Below, piece after piece: positions 55,402 to 64,000 of a stretch of DNA of 64,000 nucleotides. Numbering within the stretch: the stretch's first letter is position 1; each line of letters opens with the position of its first letter. The stretch spans positions 3,486,574-3,550,573 of the forward strand of contig NZ_BLJA01000001.1 of NCBI RefSeq assembly GCF_019972295.1, given 5' to 3'. The notes beneath the pieces are model-generated. The model searched no databases. It was given only the letters and a program-made list of their open reading frames with translations, and was not told the origin of the DNA. This DNA comes from Geobacter sp. AOG2 (GTDB lineage: Bacteria; Desulfobacterota; Desulfuromonadia; Geobacterales; Pseudopelobacteraceae). A program made the position numbers and the translations under genes.

Positions 55402-57792
55402 CTAGCGGTCGAGATCGGCCAGGACGAAATCCACCGACCCCAGAATCGCCAGGAAATCGGCCACCAGCCAGCCGCGGCTCATGACCGGCAGCGCCTGGAT
55501 ATGCGGGAAGCTGGGGGTACGGATGCGCATCCGGTAGGGGATGTTCAGGCCGTCCGATACGGCAAAGTAGCCGTTCTCTCCCTTTGGCGCCTCGATGGCG
55601 GCATAGTTTTCCCCACGGGGGGGCGTCATGCCCCGGGTGCTGTTGACGAAGTGGTGGATCAGGGATTCGATATCCTTCAAGGTATCCTGCTTCTCGGGCA
55701 GCACATAGCGGTAATCGTCCGTAATCCAGCGGCCGTCGGGCATCCCGTCCATGGCCTGCTGCACCAGGCGCAATGACTGGCGGATTTCCTCCATACGTAC
55801 CAGATAGCGCGCCCAGCAGTCCCCTCCCTCGGCCACGGCCACCTCGAAATCAAAGTTCTCGTACCCGCTGTAGGGCATCTTTTTCCGTAGATCCCATTCC
55901 ATGCCGCAGGCCCGCAAGTTGGGGCCGGAGAGTCCCCATTCCCGTGCCTCCGCCGCCGAGATGACGCCGACGCCCTTGAGACGAGCCCGGAAGATCGGGT
56001 TGCCGTTGATGAGTTGCTCGTATTCCTTGAGCCGGGCCGGCAGCCACTTCAGAAACCGCTTTACCGGTCCTTCCCACCCCTCGGGCAGGTCCTCCGCCAC
56101 GCCGCCGATGCGGAACCAGGCCGGGTGCATGCGCCCCCCGGTGATCATTTCCACCACGTCGAAGATCAGTTCCCGGTCGGTAAAGGTATAGAAGACCGGC
56201 GTCATGGCCCCCACGTCGGCGGCGAAGGTTCCGAGCCAGACAAGGTGGCTGGCGATGCGGAACAGCTCGGCCAGCATGACGCGGATATACTGGGCCCGTT
56301 CCGGCACCTGGATGCCGCACAAGAGCTCCACCGAGTTGACATAGGCCAGATTGTTCTGCACGCCGGCCAGGTAGTCGATGCGGTCAGTGTAGGGAATGAA
56401 CTGGTTCCAGTGCTGACGTTCGGCGATCTTCTCGGCCCCCCGGTGGTGATAGCCGATGTCGAAATCGATATCGCGGATCTCCTCGCCGTCCAGCTTGAGG
56501 ATGCAGCGGATGATGCCGTGGGTGCCGGGGTGTTGCGGCCCCAGGTTGAGCACCATCTCCCCCTTATTGATCCGCTCGAAGAAGTCCGAGGCGGGCAGCG
56601 CCGCGTGGTTGCGGGCGTCATCGATGGTGTAGGGCGCCATCTCGGTCGCCCGGAAGGGGTGTTCCTTGCGCAGGGGGTGTCCCTCCCAGTCGTGGGGCAT
56701 CAGGATGCGCCGCAGGTTGGGATGGCCGTCAAAGCGGATGCCGAACATGTCGAACACCTCCCGCTCGTACCAGTCGGCGGCCGGGAAGACCTGGGTAACG
56801 CTGGGGGCTTCCGGTTGTTTCCCTGCAAGATCGCATTTAACACGCACATAGCCGGGCTGATCAAAGGAGAGCAGGTGATAGTCGAGGGTGAAGTCCTTGT
56901 GCCGTGAACGATCCCGCCGGCAGGATTCGTCCACGGCGGTGATGTCTTCAAGGCGCTGGAAGCCGGCGGCGGGACGCTCCTTCAGGTGGCGCAGCAGTTC
57001 GGGCGCCAGTTCTGCCGGCGCCCGCAGGGTAAGCATATCGGTGGCGGTGACGTCGATGGCGACCCGGCCGCCGAACAGGGAGCCGATCTCTTCGGGAAGG
57101 CCGAAATCCGGGTAGGCCCGGTGCGGCGCAGGCGGGCGCCACTGCTCATCCGAGCGCGGCTGGAACATGGTGGGATGCCCCACGGAAGCCCCCCGGATGG
57201 CGATAGCCTCCATGCCCGGTCCGCGGGTGTCCCTGGATTTGGTTTCCCCGTCCCTCAGGATCGGGACGGTTGTCCCCTGGCAGCCTCCGGCAAGGTGCAG
57301 AACCGGTCGTGCCGGGCGCTCCCCGGTTTTGATCTTTTCCTGGAGCAGCATCAAACCTTGGAGAAACGCCTCGGGCCGGGGCGGGCAACCGGGCACGTAC
57401 ACGTCCACCGGCAGGATCTGGTTCACCCCCTGCACGACGCTGTACACGTCGTACATTCCGCCGGAGTTGGAACAGCTCCCCATGGAGATCACCCAGCGCG
57501 GCTCGGCCATCTGCTCGTAGAGGTTCAGGATCGAAGGGGCCATCTTCTTGAAGACCGTCCCGGCGATCACCATCACGTCTGCCTCCCGGGGCGTTCCCCG
57601 CAGCACCTCCGCGCCAAACCGGGAGATATCGTGGCGCGACGTGAAGGAGGTCATCATCTCCACAAAGCAGCAGGAGAGGCCGAAGAACATGGGCCAGAGG
57701 GAGTTGGCGCGCCCCCAGTTGATTAGGTCGTCGAGGCGGGCAAGGACGATGTTGTCGGGGGGCAGGATGATGTTGTCAGGTTTATCGAACAA
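55402..57792 (-). CDS. nuoBCD: NuoB-NuoC-NuoD fusion, NADH-quinone oxidoreductase
   Basis: One uninterrupted reading frame of about 796 residues carries three complex I subunits. NuoB (about residues 1-165) shows [23 protein letters not shown] and [13 protein letters not shown], the ligands of cluster N2. NuoC (about 230-390) shows [20 protein letters not shown] with [20 protein letters not shown]. NuoD (about 410-796) shows [20 protein letters not shown] and ends DFVLADLDR. NuoCD fusion is known from E. coli; addition of NuoB is unusual. The start is TTG at 57792 after AGAGGGG, or the ATG at 57843 inside repeat R1-E. No nuoE follows. Confidence 0.92.
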   Translation of the reverse strand: MFDKPDNIILPPDNIVLARLDDLINWGRANSLWPMFFGLSCCFVEMMTSFTSRHDISRFGAEVLRGTPREADVMVIAGTVFKKMAPSILNLYEQMAEPRWVISMGSCSNSGGMYDVYSVVQGVNQILPVDVYVPGCPPRPEAFLQGLMLLQEKIKTGERPARPVLHLAGGCQGTTVPILRDGETKSRDTRGPGMEAIAIRGASVGHPTMFQPRSDEQWRPPAPHRAYPDFGLPEEIGSLFGGRVAIDVTATDMLTLRAPAELAPELLRHLKERPAAGFQRLEDITAVDESCRRDRSRHKDFTLDYHLLSFDQPGYVRVKCDLAGKQPEAPSVTQVFPAADWYEREVFDMFGIRFDGHPNLRRILMPHDWEGHPLRKEHPFRATEMAPYTIDDARNHAALPASDFFERINKGEMVLNLGPQHPGTHGIIRCILKLDGEEIRDIDFDIGYHHRGAEKIAERQHWNQFIPYTDRIDYLAGVQNNLAYVNSVELLCGIQVPERAQYIRVMLAELFRIASHLVWLGTFAADVGAMTPVFYTFTDRELIFDVVEMITGGRMHPAWFRIGGVAEDLPEGWEGPVKRFLKWLPARLKEYEQLINGNPIFRARLKGVGVISAAEAREWGLSGPNLRACGMEWDLRKKMPYSGYENFDFEVAVAEGGDCWARYLVRMEEIRQSLRLVQQAMDGMPDGRWITDDYRYVLPEKQDTLKDIESLIHHFVNSTRGMTPPRGENYAAIEAPKGENGYFAVSDGLNIPYRMRIRTPSFPHIQALPVMSRGWLVADFLAILGSVDFVLADLDR

Positions 57793-57822
57793 GGTAAGGC
57801 CCCTCTGAAACGCAAAGTTGAG

Positions 57823-57943
57823 AGGTTGTTGAAAAACAGCCATCAGGCCTTCGTCCTCGAAGTCCCTTTTGTGCGGCGTAGCGCTGCTACGCCTCCGCAG
57901 GGCCTTCTGCGGGTGCGACGATCTGACTATTTTTGAACAACCT
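57823..57943 (-). repeat. R1 palindromic repeat, copy E (nuoA/nuoB junction)
   Basis: AGGTTGTTGAAAAA (57823-57836) and TTTTTGAACAACCT (57930-57943) form the terminal inverted repeat with one mismatch; the core is GGCGTAGC-gct-GCTACGCC. It lies inside the nuo operon. On the minus strand its ATG (57843) is in frame with nuoB, preceded by GAAGG. TTTTTTAACGGCC outside the right end corresponds to the extension seen beside C and D. Confidence 0.9.
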
Positions 57944-57962
57944 GGGTTTTTTAACGGCCTGA

Positions 57963-58376
57963 CTATTCCGAAGACTTACGCAGAGATTGCGAAAAATCTG
58001 CGTTTCTCCCTCGTGATGGTCCCCAATCGAGTCCTCCTTTGAGCCAGAGCCAGAGGAGCCCGGCGGCGAGGATGAGGATGAAAATCGTGATCTGGGTGAG
58101 GCCTGAAATACCCAGCAGGTCCCAGGCCGAGGCCCACGTGAAGATAAAGGCCGCCTCCACGTCGAACACGATGAAGAAGATTGCCACCAGGTAGAAGGGG
58201 ACCGGCCATGCCAGGCGGGCACTGCCGGTGGGCAGGACTCCCGATTCGTAGGGGGCCTCCTTGGCGGGCGACGAGCGTTTTGCACCGAGCCACCAGGCCG
58301 CCAGCAGCAAAACCCCGATCAAGGCAACGGTGACAAGGGCGTAGATGGCCAGTTGATAGAATGGGGTTGCTATCAT
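57963..58376 (-). CDS. nuoA: NADH-quinone oxidoreductase subunit A
   Basis: A 137-residue membrane subunit of complex I. Three hydrophobic helices are visible ([60 protein letters not shown]). The family motif is [17 protein letters not shown] followed by [12 protein letters not shown], which bears the conserved acidic residues. The C-terminal tail [19 protein letters not shown] is not typical and coincides with the R4 repeat. It is followed on the same strand by R1 copy E and nuoBCD. Confidence 0.93.
   Translation of the reverse strand: MIATPFYQLAIYALVTVALIGVLLLAAWWLGAKRSSPAKEAPYESGVLPTGSARLAWPVPFYLVAIFFIVFDVEAAFIFTWASAWDLLGISGLTQITIFILILAAGLLWLWLKGGLDWGPSRGRNADFSQSLRKSSE
57965..58015. repeat. 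R4 repeat motif, copy 2 (3' end of nuoA)
   Basis: Ungapped alignment with 48683-48733 gives 38 identities in 51 positions by eye, with ACGCAGAGATTGCG perfectly shared (57978-57991). On the minus strand it encodes the last 16 or so residues of NuoA, so the gene appears to read into repeat sequence before its stop codon. Confidence 0.6.
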
Positions 58377-58451
58377 AATGGGGGGATTATAGCAGATATT
58401 CGCGTCTCTTCAAACGCGAAACACGGGTTGCCGGCAAGAGAGGCTGACATC

Positions 58452-58578
58452 CGCCACAGAGGCACAGAGACACAGAGAGAAAAACAAAAAACTATTTTTG
58501 TAATACCATCATCAAGAATCATTGTTGTTTTGCTTGTCTTACTCCTGATTTTCTCTGTGTCTCAGAGGTTCTGTGGCA
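58452..58578. repeat. R2 palindromic repeat, copy d (between nuoA and the heme sensor)
   Basis: GCCACAGAGGCACAGAGAC (from 58453) pairs with TCTGTGTCTCAGAGGTTCTG near the right end, and the outermost GCCACAGA pairs with TCTGTGGC (to 58577). Interior AAAAACAAAAAACTATTTTTG and ACTCCTGATTTTCTCTGTG match copy b. It ends 19 nt from the sensor gene's stop. Confidence 0.82.
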
Positions 58579-58597
58579 GACACTTTTCCCGGAATTG

Positions 58598-59809
58598 TTA
58601 CTTGAGCGGCCGGAGTATGGCGCTGAAAATCGGGTTCTGGTCTGCCTGGGAGACGGAGATGACCATGTCCACCTCGAACAGCCTGCCGCACACATCCCGC
58701 ACCTTTTGCCGTGTTGTGGCGCCGATCAGATCACTGCTGCCGGAACTGAAATATGCCTCGACCGCAACTCGCAGGTCATCCCCGTTTTCCATGAATTCAA
58801 AGATGCGCTGGCCGAGCAGTTCCTGTTTGGTCAGGCCGAAGAGCTTTTCCGCCTTCTGGTTCGAGATGACGATCTTGCCGTCACCCACGAAGGTGACGAT
58901 GGGGGACTGGGCGATCTCGATGAAGTTGCGGTAGCGGTCCTCCGATTCCTTTCGTTGCAGCGTCTTGCGGTCCAGTTCGGCCATCAGTTCGTTAAACGAT
59001 CCGATCAATTCACCGATCTCGTCGTCTCCACGTTCCGCGAGCCTTTCGGAAAAATTCCCGGTGCGGGCCACGTCGGCAATGCTCTCGGCAACGGTTTTGA
59101 CCGGCGTCAGGATCGTCCGACGAATGAGCCAGCCGCTGATGAGGATGAAGGCGAGCAGGACCGCACCGTCGTAGAAGAGATCGTATGCCAGGTTGGCGCC
59201 GACCTTGTGGTACAGGCTCTCCATTGGCACTGATACGGAGACCGCGCCGATCACCTCGCCCACATGGTAGTCGTAGGAATAATGGCCCCGGGGAAAGCGC
59301 TCCCGGACAAAGCGGGGCGCGTTGTCATAGTTGCCGTGGCAGGCCAGGCAGGATTGTTCCGCCTTCATGGGCAGCAGATAGCGTAGCGCCTTCTTGCCGC
59401 GGTAATCCGCCACCTGCCAGACCTCCTGGGCCTTCACATCCCGGAAGGAGGTCAACCGGGCGGCTTCGAAGCTGTCGGGGCGGTTGTCGGGGTTGCGGTA
59501 GCGCAACGATACCTGGCGGACATAGTAGCGCGATCCGCTGGTAAGCCGCTTGGCAATCTGGGTGGCGGCCACCTGGGGTACGAGGTTGAAGTTGTGCTCC
59601 GGTTCGTTGGTTACGCTCTGGGAAAGGTAGTCCCGGGTTTCGATGATCTGACGCGCGATGGAGCGGGCGTTATCCACGGCCGTTGCGAGGATGAGCGCCT
59701 GCTCCCTGCGGTAGCTGTTGTAGGCCAGGGAAAGGAACAGCGCTGCCAGGAGCAGGGCCGCTATGATGTTGAACTTGGTGTTGACGCTGCGGTTTGAAAG
59801 AATTTTCAT
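58598..59809 (-). CDS. Heme-c (DUF3365/Tll0287-like) HAMP-PAS sensor without output domain
   Basis: A 403-residue membrane protein. An N-terminal helix (FNIIAALLLAALFLSLAY) is followed by a periplasmic domain with one heme c motif, SCLACHGNYDNAP (CxxCH), in a Tll0287/DUF3365 context (RPDSFEAARLTSF, WQVADYRGKKALRYLLPMKA). A second helix (LFYDGAVLLAFILISGWLI), a HAMP (TPVKTVAESIADVARTGNFS) and one PAS domain (FVGDGKIVISNQKAEKLFGL) complete it. There is no kinase, cyclase or HD domain; it ends soon after the PAS. It may signal through a partner or be truncated. AGGA lies before the ATG at 59809. Confidence 0.85.
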   Translation of the reverse strand: MKILSNRSVNTKFNIIAALLLAALFLSLAYNSYRREQALILATAVDNARSIARQIIETRDYLSQSVTNEPEHNFNLVPQVAATQIAKRLTSGSRYYVRQVSLRYRNPDNRPDSFEAARLTSFRDVKAQEVWQVADYRGKKALRYLLPMKAEQSCLACHGNYDNAPRFVRERFPRGHYSYDYHVGEVIGAVSVSVPMESLYHKVGANLAYDLFYDGAVLLAFILISGWLIRRTILTPVKTVAESIADVARTGNFSERLAERGDDEIGELIGSFNELMAELDRKTLQRKESEDRYRNFIEIAQSPIVTFVGDGKIVISNQKAEKLFGLTKQELLGQRIFEFMENGDDLRVAVEAYFSSGSSDLIGATTRQKVRDVCGRLFEVDMVISVSQADQNPIFSAILRPLK

Positions 59810-60047
59810 GGAGGTTTCCTGGCGGTGCCGTTCATGTCGTTCGATCCGCCACTCCGGCATCACGGATTCAGACAGATTATAGCTACTCTTCCGGGCTTGG
59901 CAAGGGTAATATGGTCTCGTTATTATGCTTGAATTCCCGTAACGATATGGGCTATTTTAAACAGATTGCACCAAAATTTTACTTTATAATAAACACCGGC
60001 GCAAAGCGGGGCGATAGTTTCGGCGGCATGCCGGGGGGTCAGGCAAT

Positions 60048-62423
60048 ATGGACAGGAAGGTATCTACATCTACCCAAGGCAGGGGCGCTCTATCCGCCCT
60101 CGTGCTGTTTGCCGTCACGCTGTGCATCGTGGCGTTGCTCGGCGCGACGGGATACGTATTTTATCTGATGGCGCGATTACCTCGGGTGGATCGTCTGGCG
60201 GATTATAAGCCGCCCATCGTCTCCCAGGTCTTTGGCGACGACGGCAGCCTGGTGGGAGAATTCTATCTGGAACGGCGCATCGTGGTGCCGGTGGAGAAGA
60301 TGCCGCGCAAGCTGATCCAGGCTTTTGTGGCGGCAGAAGACTCCAGCTTTTACCAGCACAAGGGGATCGATTATCTGGGCATTGTGCGGGCGGCCTTCAA
60401 GAACCTGCTCTCCATGCGCAAGAAGGAAGGCGCCTCCACCATCACCCAGCAGGTGACCAAGTCCATGCTGCTGACGCCTGAAAAGAAGTTTTCCCGCAAG
60501 ATCAAAGAGGCCATCCTGGCCAAACGCATGGAGGAAAAGCTCTCCAAGGATGAGATTCTCTATCTGTACCTGAACCAGATCTACCTGGGGGGGGGCGCCT
60601 ACGGCGTCCAGGTGGCGGCTGAAACCTATTTCGGCAAAAACGTGGATCAACTCAACCTCGCCGAGATAGCGATGCTGGCCGGGCTTCCCAAGGCGCCCAA
60701 CGCCTACTCTCCCATCAAACACCTGGATAAGGCCCGTGAGCGGCAGGCCTATGTCCTGGATCGGATGGTGAAGGAGGGCTACATCACCACCGCCGAGGCC
60801 GACCACGCCAGAAAGACCCCGATCGAGATCCGTTCCATGAAGAAGGTCAACAACGAACAGTCGGCCTATTTCCTCGAGCACCTGCGCATCCAGCTTGAGC
60901 AAAAGTATGGGGAGGACCAGCTCTACAAGGGGGGGCTGAAGATCTACACCACCATGAACGCCGAGATGCAGCGGGCGGCCTATGAAAGCCTCAGGAACGG
61001 CCTCAAGGCTGTGGACAAACGCCAGGGATACCGGGGGCCGGTCAAGTACCTCGGTGAATCCGAGGTTGACGGTTTCTGTGCCAAGGTCGAGGAAGGGATC
61101 GACTCCGCCGTCCTCAAGACCGGAGAGAGCTACCAGGGGGTCGTGGTGGGGTTCGTGCCCGAGAAGGGGGAGGCCATCGTGAGGGTCGGCGACCGTAAAG
61201 GGGTCCTTTCCCGCAAGAACATGTCCTGGGCCGGCAGGTTGGGGATGATCAATCACTACGGCAAACCCGAGAAGGGGAATAAACACCTGACCCTCGGCTC
61301 GGTGATAGAAGTATCGGTGATTTCGCCGGAGGTCAACAAGGAGGGAGCGCAATTCGCCCTCGATCAGACACCCACGGTGCAGGCCGCATTGGTCTCCCTT
61401 GATCCCCATACCGGGGCGGTCAAGGCGATGGTCGGCGGTTACGACTTCCGCAAAAGCCAGTTCAATCGGGCCATCCAGGCCAAGCGTAACGCCGGTTCGG
61501 CCTTCAAGCCGTTCATCTATTCGGCGGCCCTGGACAAGGGGTTGACCCCGGCCACCATCATCGAGGATTCCGAGGTGGAATACCCGGACGGCGCCGGCGG
61601 CACCTGGAAACCGAAAAACTATGACAACACTTTCCGCGGGCCGGTGACCATGCGCGAGGCGCTGACCTACTCCATTAACATCGTCAGCGTCAAGATCATG
61701 GAACAGATCGGCGCCCAGTATGCAGCCGATTACGCCAAAAAGTTCGGTTTCACCTCCCAGATTCCCGCCAATCTGGCCCTGGCCCTGGGCGCCGCGTCCG
61801 TGTCCCCCTTTGAGATGACCGAGGCCTATTCGGTGTTTGCCAACAAGGGGGCGCTGGTCCCCCCGTATTTCATTACCAAGGTTACGGACAGCGACGGCAC
61901 CGTGCTTCAGGAAAATCAGCCGCCGGCGCCGGTTCCGGTCATGTCGCCGGAGACATCTTACGTCATAACCAACCTGATGCAGAGCGTCGTTGCCAGCGGC
62001 ACCGGTTCCCGCGCTATCATCGGGCGTCCCGTGGCAGGCAAGACCGGCACCACGAACGAGGGCAAGGACGCCTGGTTCGTCGGCTACATCCCCCAACTGG
62101 TGACCGGTGTGTGGGTCGGCTACGATCAGGAACGCTCACTGGGTGCCGGCGGGTCGGGCGGCCTGGCGGCGGCTCCCATCTGGGCGGAATTCATGAAAAA
62201 GGCTACGGCGACCATGCCCATCGAGGATTTCGAGGCACCCGAGAATGTCACGTTTGTGCTGATCAACCCCCGCACCGGTAAGCTGGCGCGGGAAGGGACT
62301 CCTGGGGCGGTCATGGAGTGTTTTGTCAAGGGAACCGAGCCGACCGTCTACGATGGCGAGGGGGATGTTGCGCCCGGCCATCCATCGGCGCCGGCGGCGG
62401 CCGGGGCGGCAAAGGCCGAGTAG
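60048..62423 (+). CDS. mrcA: Penicillin-binding protein 1A (bifunctional class A PBP)
   Basis: A 791-residue inner-membrane peptidoglycan synthase. After the membrane anchor (ALVLFAVTLCIVALLGATGY) comes the GT51 glycosyltransferase with FVAAEDSSFYQHKGIDYLGI (catalytic Glu) and GASTITQQVTKSMLLTPEKK. An OB-like insert (about residues 320-440) precedes the transpeptidase: SxxK nucleophile in NAGSAFKPFIYSAALDKG, SxN as YSIN in REALTYSINIVSVK, and KTGTT in GRPVAGKTGTTNEGKDAWF. Length is that of PBP1A. It starts with ATG after a gap of 238 nt from the divergent sensor gene, and ends at a terminator. Confidence 0.95.
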   Translation: MDRKVSTSTQGRGALSALVLFAVTLCIVALLGATGYVFYLMARLPRVDRLADYKPPIVSQVFGDDGSLVGEFYLERRIVVPVEKMPRKLIQAFVAAEDSSFYQHKGIDYLGIVRAAFKNLLSMRKKEGASTITQQVTKSMLLTPEKKFSRKIKEAILAKRMEEKLSKDEILYLYLNQIYLGGGAYGVQVAAETYFGKNVDQLNLAEIAMLAGLPKAPNAYSPIKHLDKARERQAYVLDRMVKEGYITTAEADHARKTPIEIRSMKKVNNEQSAYFLEHLRIQLEQKYGEDQLYKGGLKIYTTMNAEMQRAAYESLRNGLKAVDKRQGYRGPVKYLGESEVDGFCAKVEEGIDSAVLKTGESYQGVVVGFVPEKGEAIVRVGDRKGVLSRKNMSWAGRLGMINHYGKPEKGNKHLTLGSVIEVSVISPEVNKEGAQFALDQTPTVQAALVSLDPHTGAVKAMVGGYDFRKSQFNRAIQAKRNAGSAFKPFIYSAALDKGLTPATIIEDSEVEYPDGAGGTWKPKNYDNTFRGPVTMREALTYSINIVSVKIMEQIGAQYAADYAKKFGFTSQIPANLALALGAASVSPFEMTEAYSVFANKGALVPPYFITKVTDSDGTVLQENQPPAPVPVMSPETSYVITNLMQSVVASGTGSRAIIGRPVAGKTGTTNEGKDAWFVGYIPQLVTGVWVGYDQERSLGAGGSGGLAAAPIWAEFMKKATATMPIEDFEAPENVTFVLINPRTGKLAREGTPGAVMECFVKGTEPTVYDGEGDVAPGHPSAPAAAGAAKAE

Positions 62424-62466
62424 TCGCCGCGGACGGCGTGGGATCGTATTGTTCACGAGGAACAGC

Positions 62467-62491
62467 AAAAGGGGGCCGTAAGCCCCCTTTT
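62467..62491. terminator. Bidirectional terminator between PBP1A and the L,D-transpeptidase
   Basis: AAAAGGGGGC (62467-62476) pairs perfectly with GCCCCCTTTT (62482-62491) around a five-base loop. It lies between convergent genes and can serve both strands. Confidence 0.85.
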
Positions 62492-62587
62492 GCCGTTTAG
62501 AAATAGGATAAGTGGTCGTACCTGTCCCCGACGGGCTGTTCTATATTGTCACGGGCCGTGCCCTGGCCGGAGATTTTCAATAGCCCG

Positions 62588-63949
62588 TCAGAGCGAAATG
62601 TCCTCCGCAATGCCTGACCGTTGCCGAATAACGGCCTCCATCTTGGCCCGGTCGATACGTTCGGACAAGTGGTATTTCCTGATGAGGCTCCTGGCCTCCA
62701 CATCAGGGTTCAGACCTTTCTTGTACACATCCTGGTGCACCTCCAGAAGGACCCGCCCCTGTTCGGTAACGGCAACCTTCACCGGTTTGTAGATGATCTC
62801 ACCGGGGGTGTTGATCCTGACCTCCTTGAAGAATTCCTCCATCCTGAGCGGCGAGACCCTGATGCAGCCGTGGCTGGCAAAGCCGTATATGGACGCGGGT
62901 TTGAGGGTACTATGGATCAGTATTCCCGGGATCGACGTCCTGATGGCGTACCTCCCCAACGGGTTGCCGGGGCCTGGGGGGATACTGGTAATGGCCTCTT
63001 TTCCTTCCTCCTCCATCTCCGTGCGGATAGACAGGGGGACGTGCCAGGTAGGGTCCTTCTGTTTTCCCGTCACCTTGAACTTGCCGACCGGCGTCTGCCA
63101 GTCAAACTTGTCGTTTTTCTTCCCCGTGCCCACGGCCACGGGGAGGGAGGTTACCAGTTTCCCCTGGCGGAAATAGTACAGGGTGCGGTCGGGGATATTG
63201 ACCACAATGCCTTCCCTCATCCTCTGGGGGATGATCTTGCGGTTGTTGTACTTCAGGCGCTGGCCGATCCTGAGGCTACCATTAGCTTCAAGCCTGTTCA
63301 TAGTCCTGAGTTGCTGACGGCTGACCCCCAGTTTTGCCGCCACCAGCCGCAGGGTATCGCCCTTTACAACGGTATAGACGCTGGCGTTTCCCACGACCTT
63401 TGCCGATACGATGTCGTCATGGAGCCAATCGGTGTCCTGCACAGGGGGCGTCTGCCGTACTACGTCGGGAGCAACCGTCCGCTCCGGGATGACGGGTATC
63501 CGGCTCGGTTCGGTCTGTGGCTTTGGGGCTTCCGCCACCGGCGGGGGTTGTGAAGGCTCCTCATGCCGGTCAGAAGAGGGCGAAGTGGCCGGCACGTTAT
63601 CCGGTTTGGTCTCTCCGGTCGATTCTACGGGCCGTGCCGGGGGCAGCATGGATTGAAGGACGCGCACCTTTTGGATGGTAAGCAGATAATAACGCTCGGC
63701 CATATCCCGCTCATTCATCTGTAGATGGTGTTCGGCCAGGGAAAAGGTGTCCTCCACACTCTTCAAATCGTTCGGCATCTGCTGTGCAAAAACCGAGTCG
63801 CGAAGATGGGAGACCGCCCGCAGGGCCTCCTGGCGGGTATCCGCCCAAGCACTGCCGTGTGTCGCCTCCATAACCATGAAGGCCATGAACAGCGGTACGA
63901 GGCGCGAGGCGCGTATCATAAGATTGCGGGGAACGGAAGGAAGTATCAT
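62588..63949 (-). CDS. LysM-containing L,D-transpeptidase (YkuD family)
   Basis: A 453-residue secreted enzyme that crosslinks peptidoglycan or attaches proteins to it. A signal peptide (LVPLFMAFMVMEATHGSAWA) is followed by a helical segment and a Pro-rich linker (about residues 110-165), then a LysM domain (YTVVKGDTLRLVAAKLGVSR, about 190-235). The YkuD catalytic domain comes next, with the His/Cys motif in GILIHSTLKPASIYGFASHG followed by CIRVSPLRM. The Cys is the nucleophile. ATG at 63949 is chosen; another at 63919 is possible. It runs convergent with PBP1A. Confidence 0.93.
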   Translation of the reverse strand: MILPSVPRNLMIRASRLVPLFMAFMVMEATHGSAWADTRQEALRAVSHLRDSVFAQQMPNDLKSVEDTFSLAEHHLQMNERDMAERYYLLTIQKVRVLQSMLPPARPVESTGETKPDNVPATSPSSDRHEEPSQPPPVAEAPKPQTEPSRIPVIPERTVAPDVVRQTPPVQDTDWLHDDIVSAKVVGNASVYTVVKGDTLRLVAAKLGVSRQQLRTMNRLEANGSLRIGQRLKYNNRKIIPQRMREGIVVNIPDRTLYYFRQGKLVTSLPVAVGTGKKNDKFDWQTPVGKFKVTGKQKDPTWHVPLSIRTEMEEEGKEAITSIPPGPGNPLGRYAIRTSIPGILIHSTLKPASIYGFASHGCIRVSPLRMEEFFKEVRINTPGEIIYKPVKVAVTEQGRVLLEVHQDVYKKGLNPDVEARSLIRKYHLSERIDRAKMEAVIRQRSGIAEDISL

Positions 63950-64000
63950 AGGGCTTCTATGTACAATAGATACCCGAAGATTGACAACCATTAAGTTTGT

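Noticed and set aside
60177..62096. 639-residue minus-strand open frame
   Set aside because: Antisense of the PBP1A gene; no start context and no family similarity.

Overview
The window looks like a chromosomal segment of a GC-rich deltaproteobacterium of the Geobacter / Pelobacter propionicus group (Geobacterales). This is inferred from gene content: an RNase G/E with a basic tail, ferritin-like proteins, c-type heme proteins including a heme-c PAS sensor, bacteriohemerythrin, a NuoBCD fusion, a membrane pyrophosphatase, and a long lipid A/core operon. No tRNA, rRNA, CRISPR array, transposase, integrase or phage gene was recognised.

Layout. 1-4.8 kb: 5' end of prmC (leaving the window), a small zinc-ribbon gene, a cyclophilin, a ferritin-like protein and RNase G/E. 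4.8-21.7 kb: an outer-membrane-biogenesis superoperon, lysS-lolC-lolD-bamA-skp-lpxD-fabZ-lpxA-gnnA-gnnB-lpxB-msbA-lpxL-PAP2-waaA, mostly with 4-bp stop/start overlaps. The oxidoreductase/aminotransferase pair between lpxA and lpxB predicts a lipid A built partly on 2,3-diamino-2,3-dideoxyglucose. 21.9-38.2 kb: an NHL-repeat lipoprotein, lpxK (apparently with a non-canonical start codon), a Trm112-like protein, and a core/surface polysaccharide cluster with four GT9 heptosyltransferase-type genes, several other glycosyltransferases, a methyltransferase, wecB and a DUF4254 gene, ending with tcdA. 38.4-42.9 kb: a second ferritin-like protein, a small monoheme cytochrome, membrane pyrophosphatase (minus) and a CpoB/YbgF-type lipoprotein. 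43.1-50 kb: murA-hisG-hisD and hisC-hisB on the minus strand, separated by hemerythrin, a small HTH protein and a small membrane protein. 50.2-55.3 kb: a large hybrid histidine kinase overlapping an HD-GYP response regulator. 55.4-58.4 kb: nuoA plus a nuoB-nuoC-nuoD triple fusion (minus). 58.6-64 kb: a heme-c/HAMP/PAS sensor without an output domain, PBP1A, and a LysM L,D-transpeptidase.

The most unusual layer is a set of palindromic repeats in the intergenic spaces. R1 (five copies, mostly 119-121 bp, termini AGGTTGTTCAAAAA / TTTTTGAACAACCT) and R2 (four copies, termini like TGCCACAGAG / CTCTGTGGCA) sit inside operons (lpxD/fabZ, fabZ/lpxA, waaC/DUF4254, hisD/hisG, nuoA/nuoB) or at operon ends. 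R3 has a different shell but shares R1's core hairpin, and a fourth motif (R4) overlaps the 3' end of nuoA. R1 carries an ATG that is in frame with lpxA and with nuoB, and two conserved operons (nuo, his) stop next to repeats. This suggests that small palindromic elements have reshaped operon boundaries and gene ends here.
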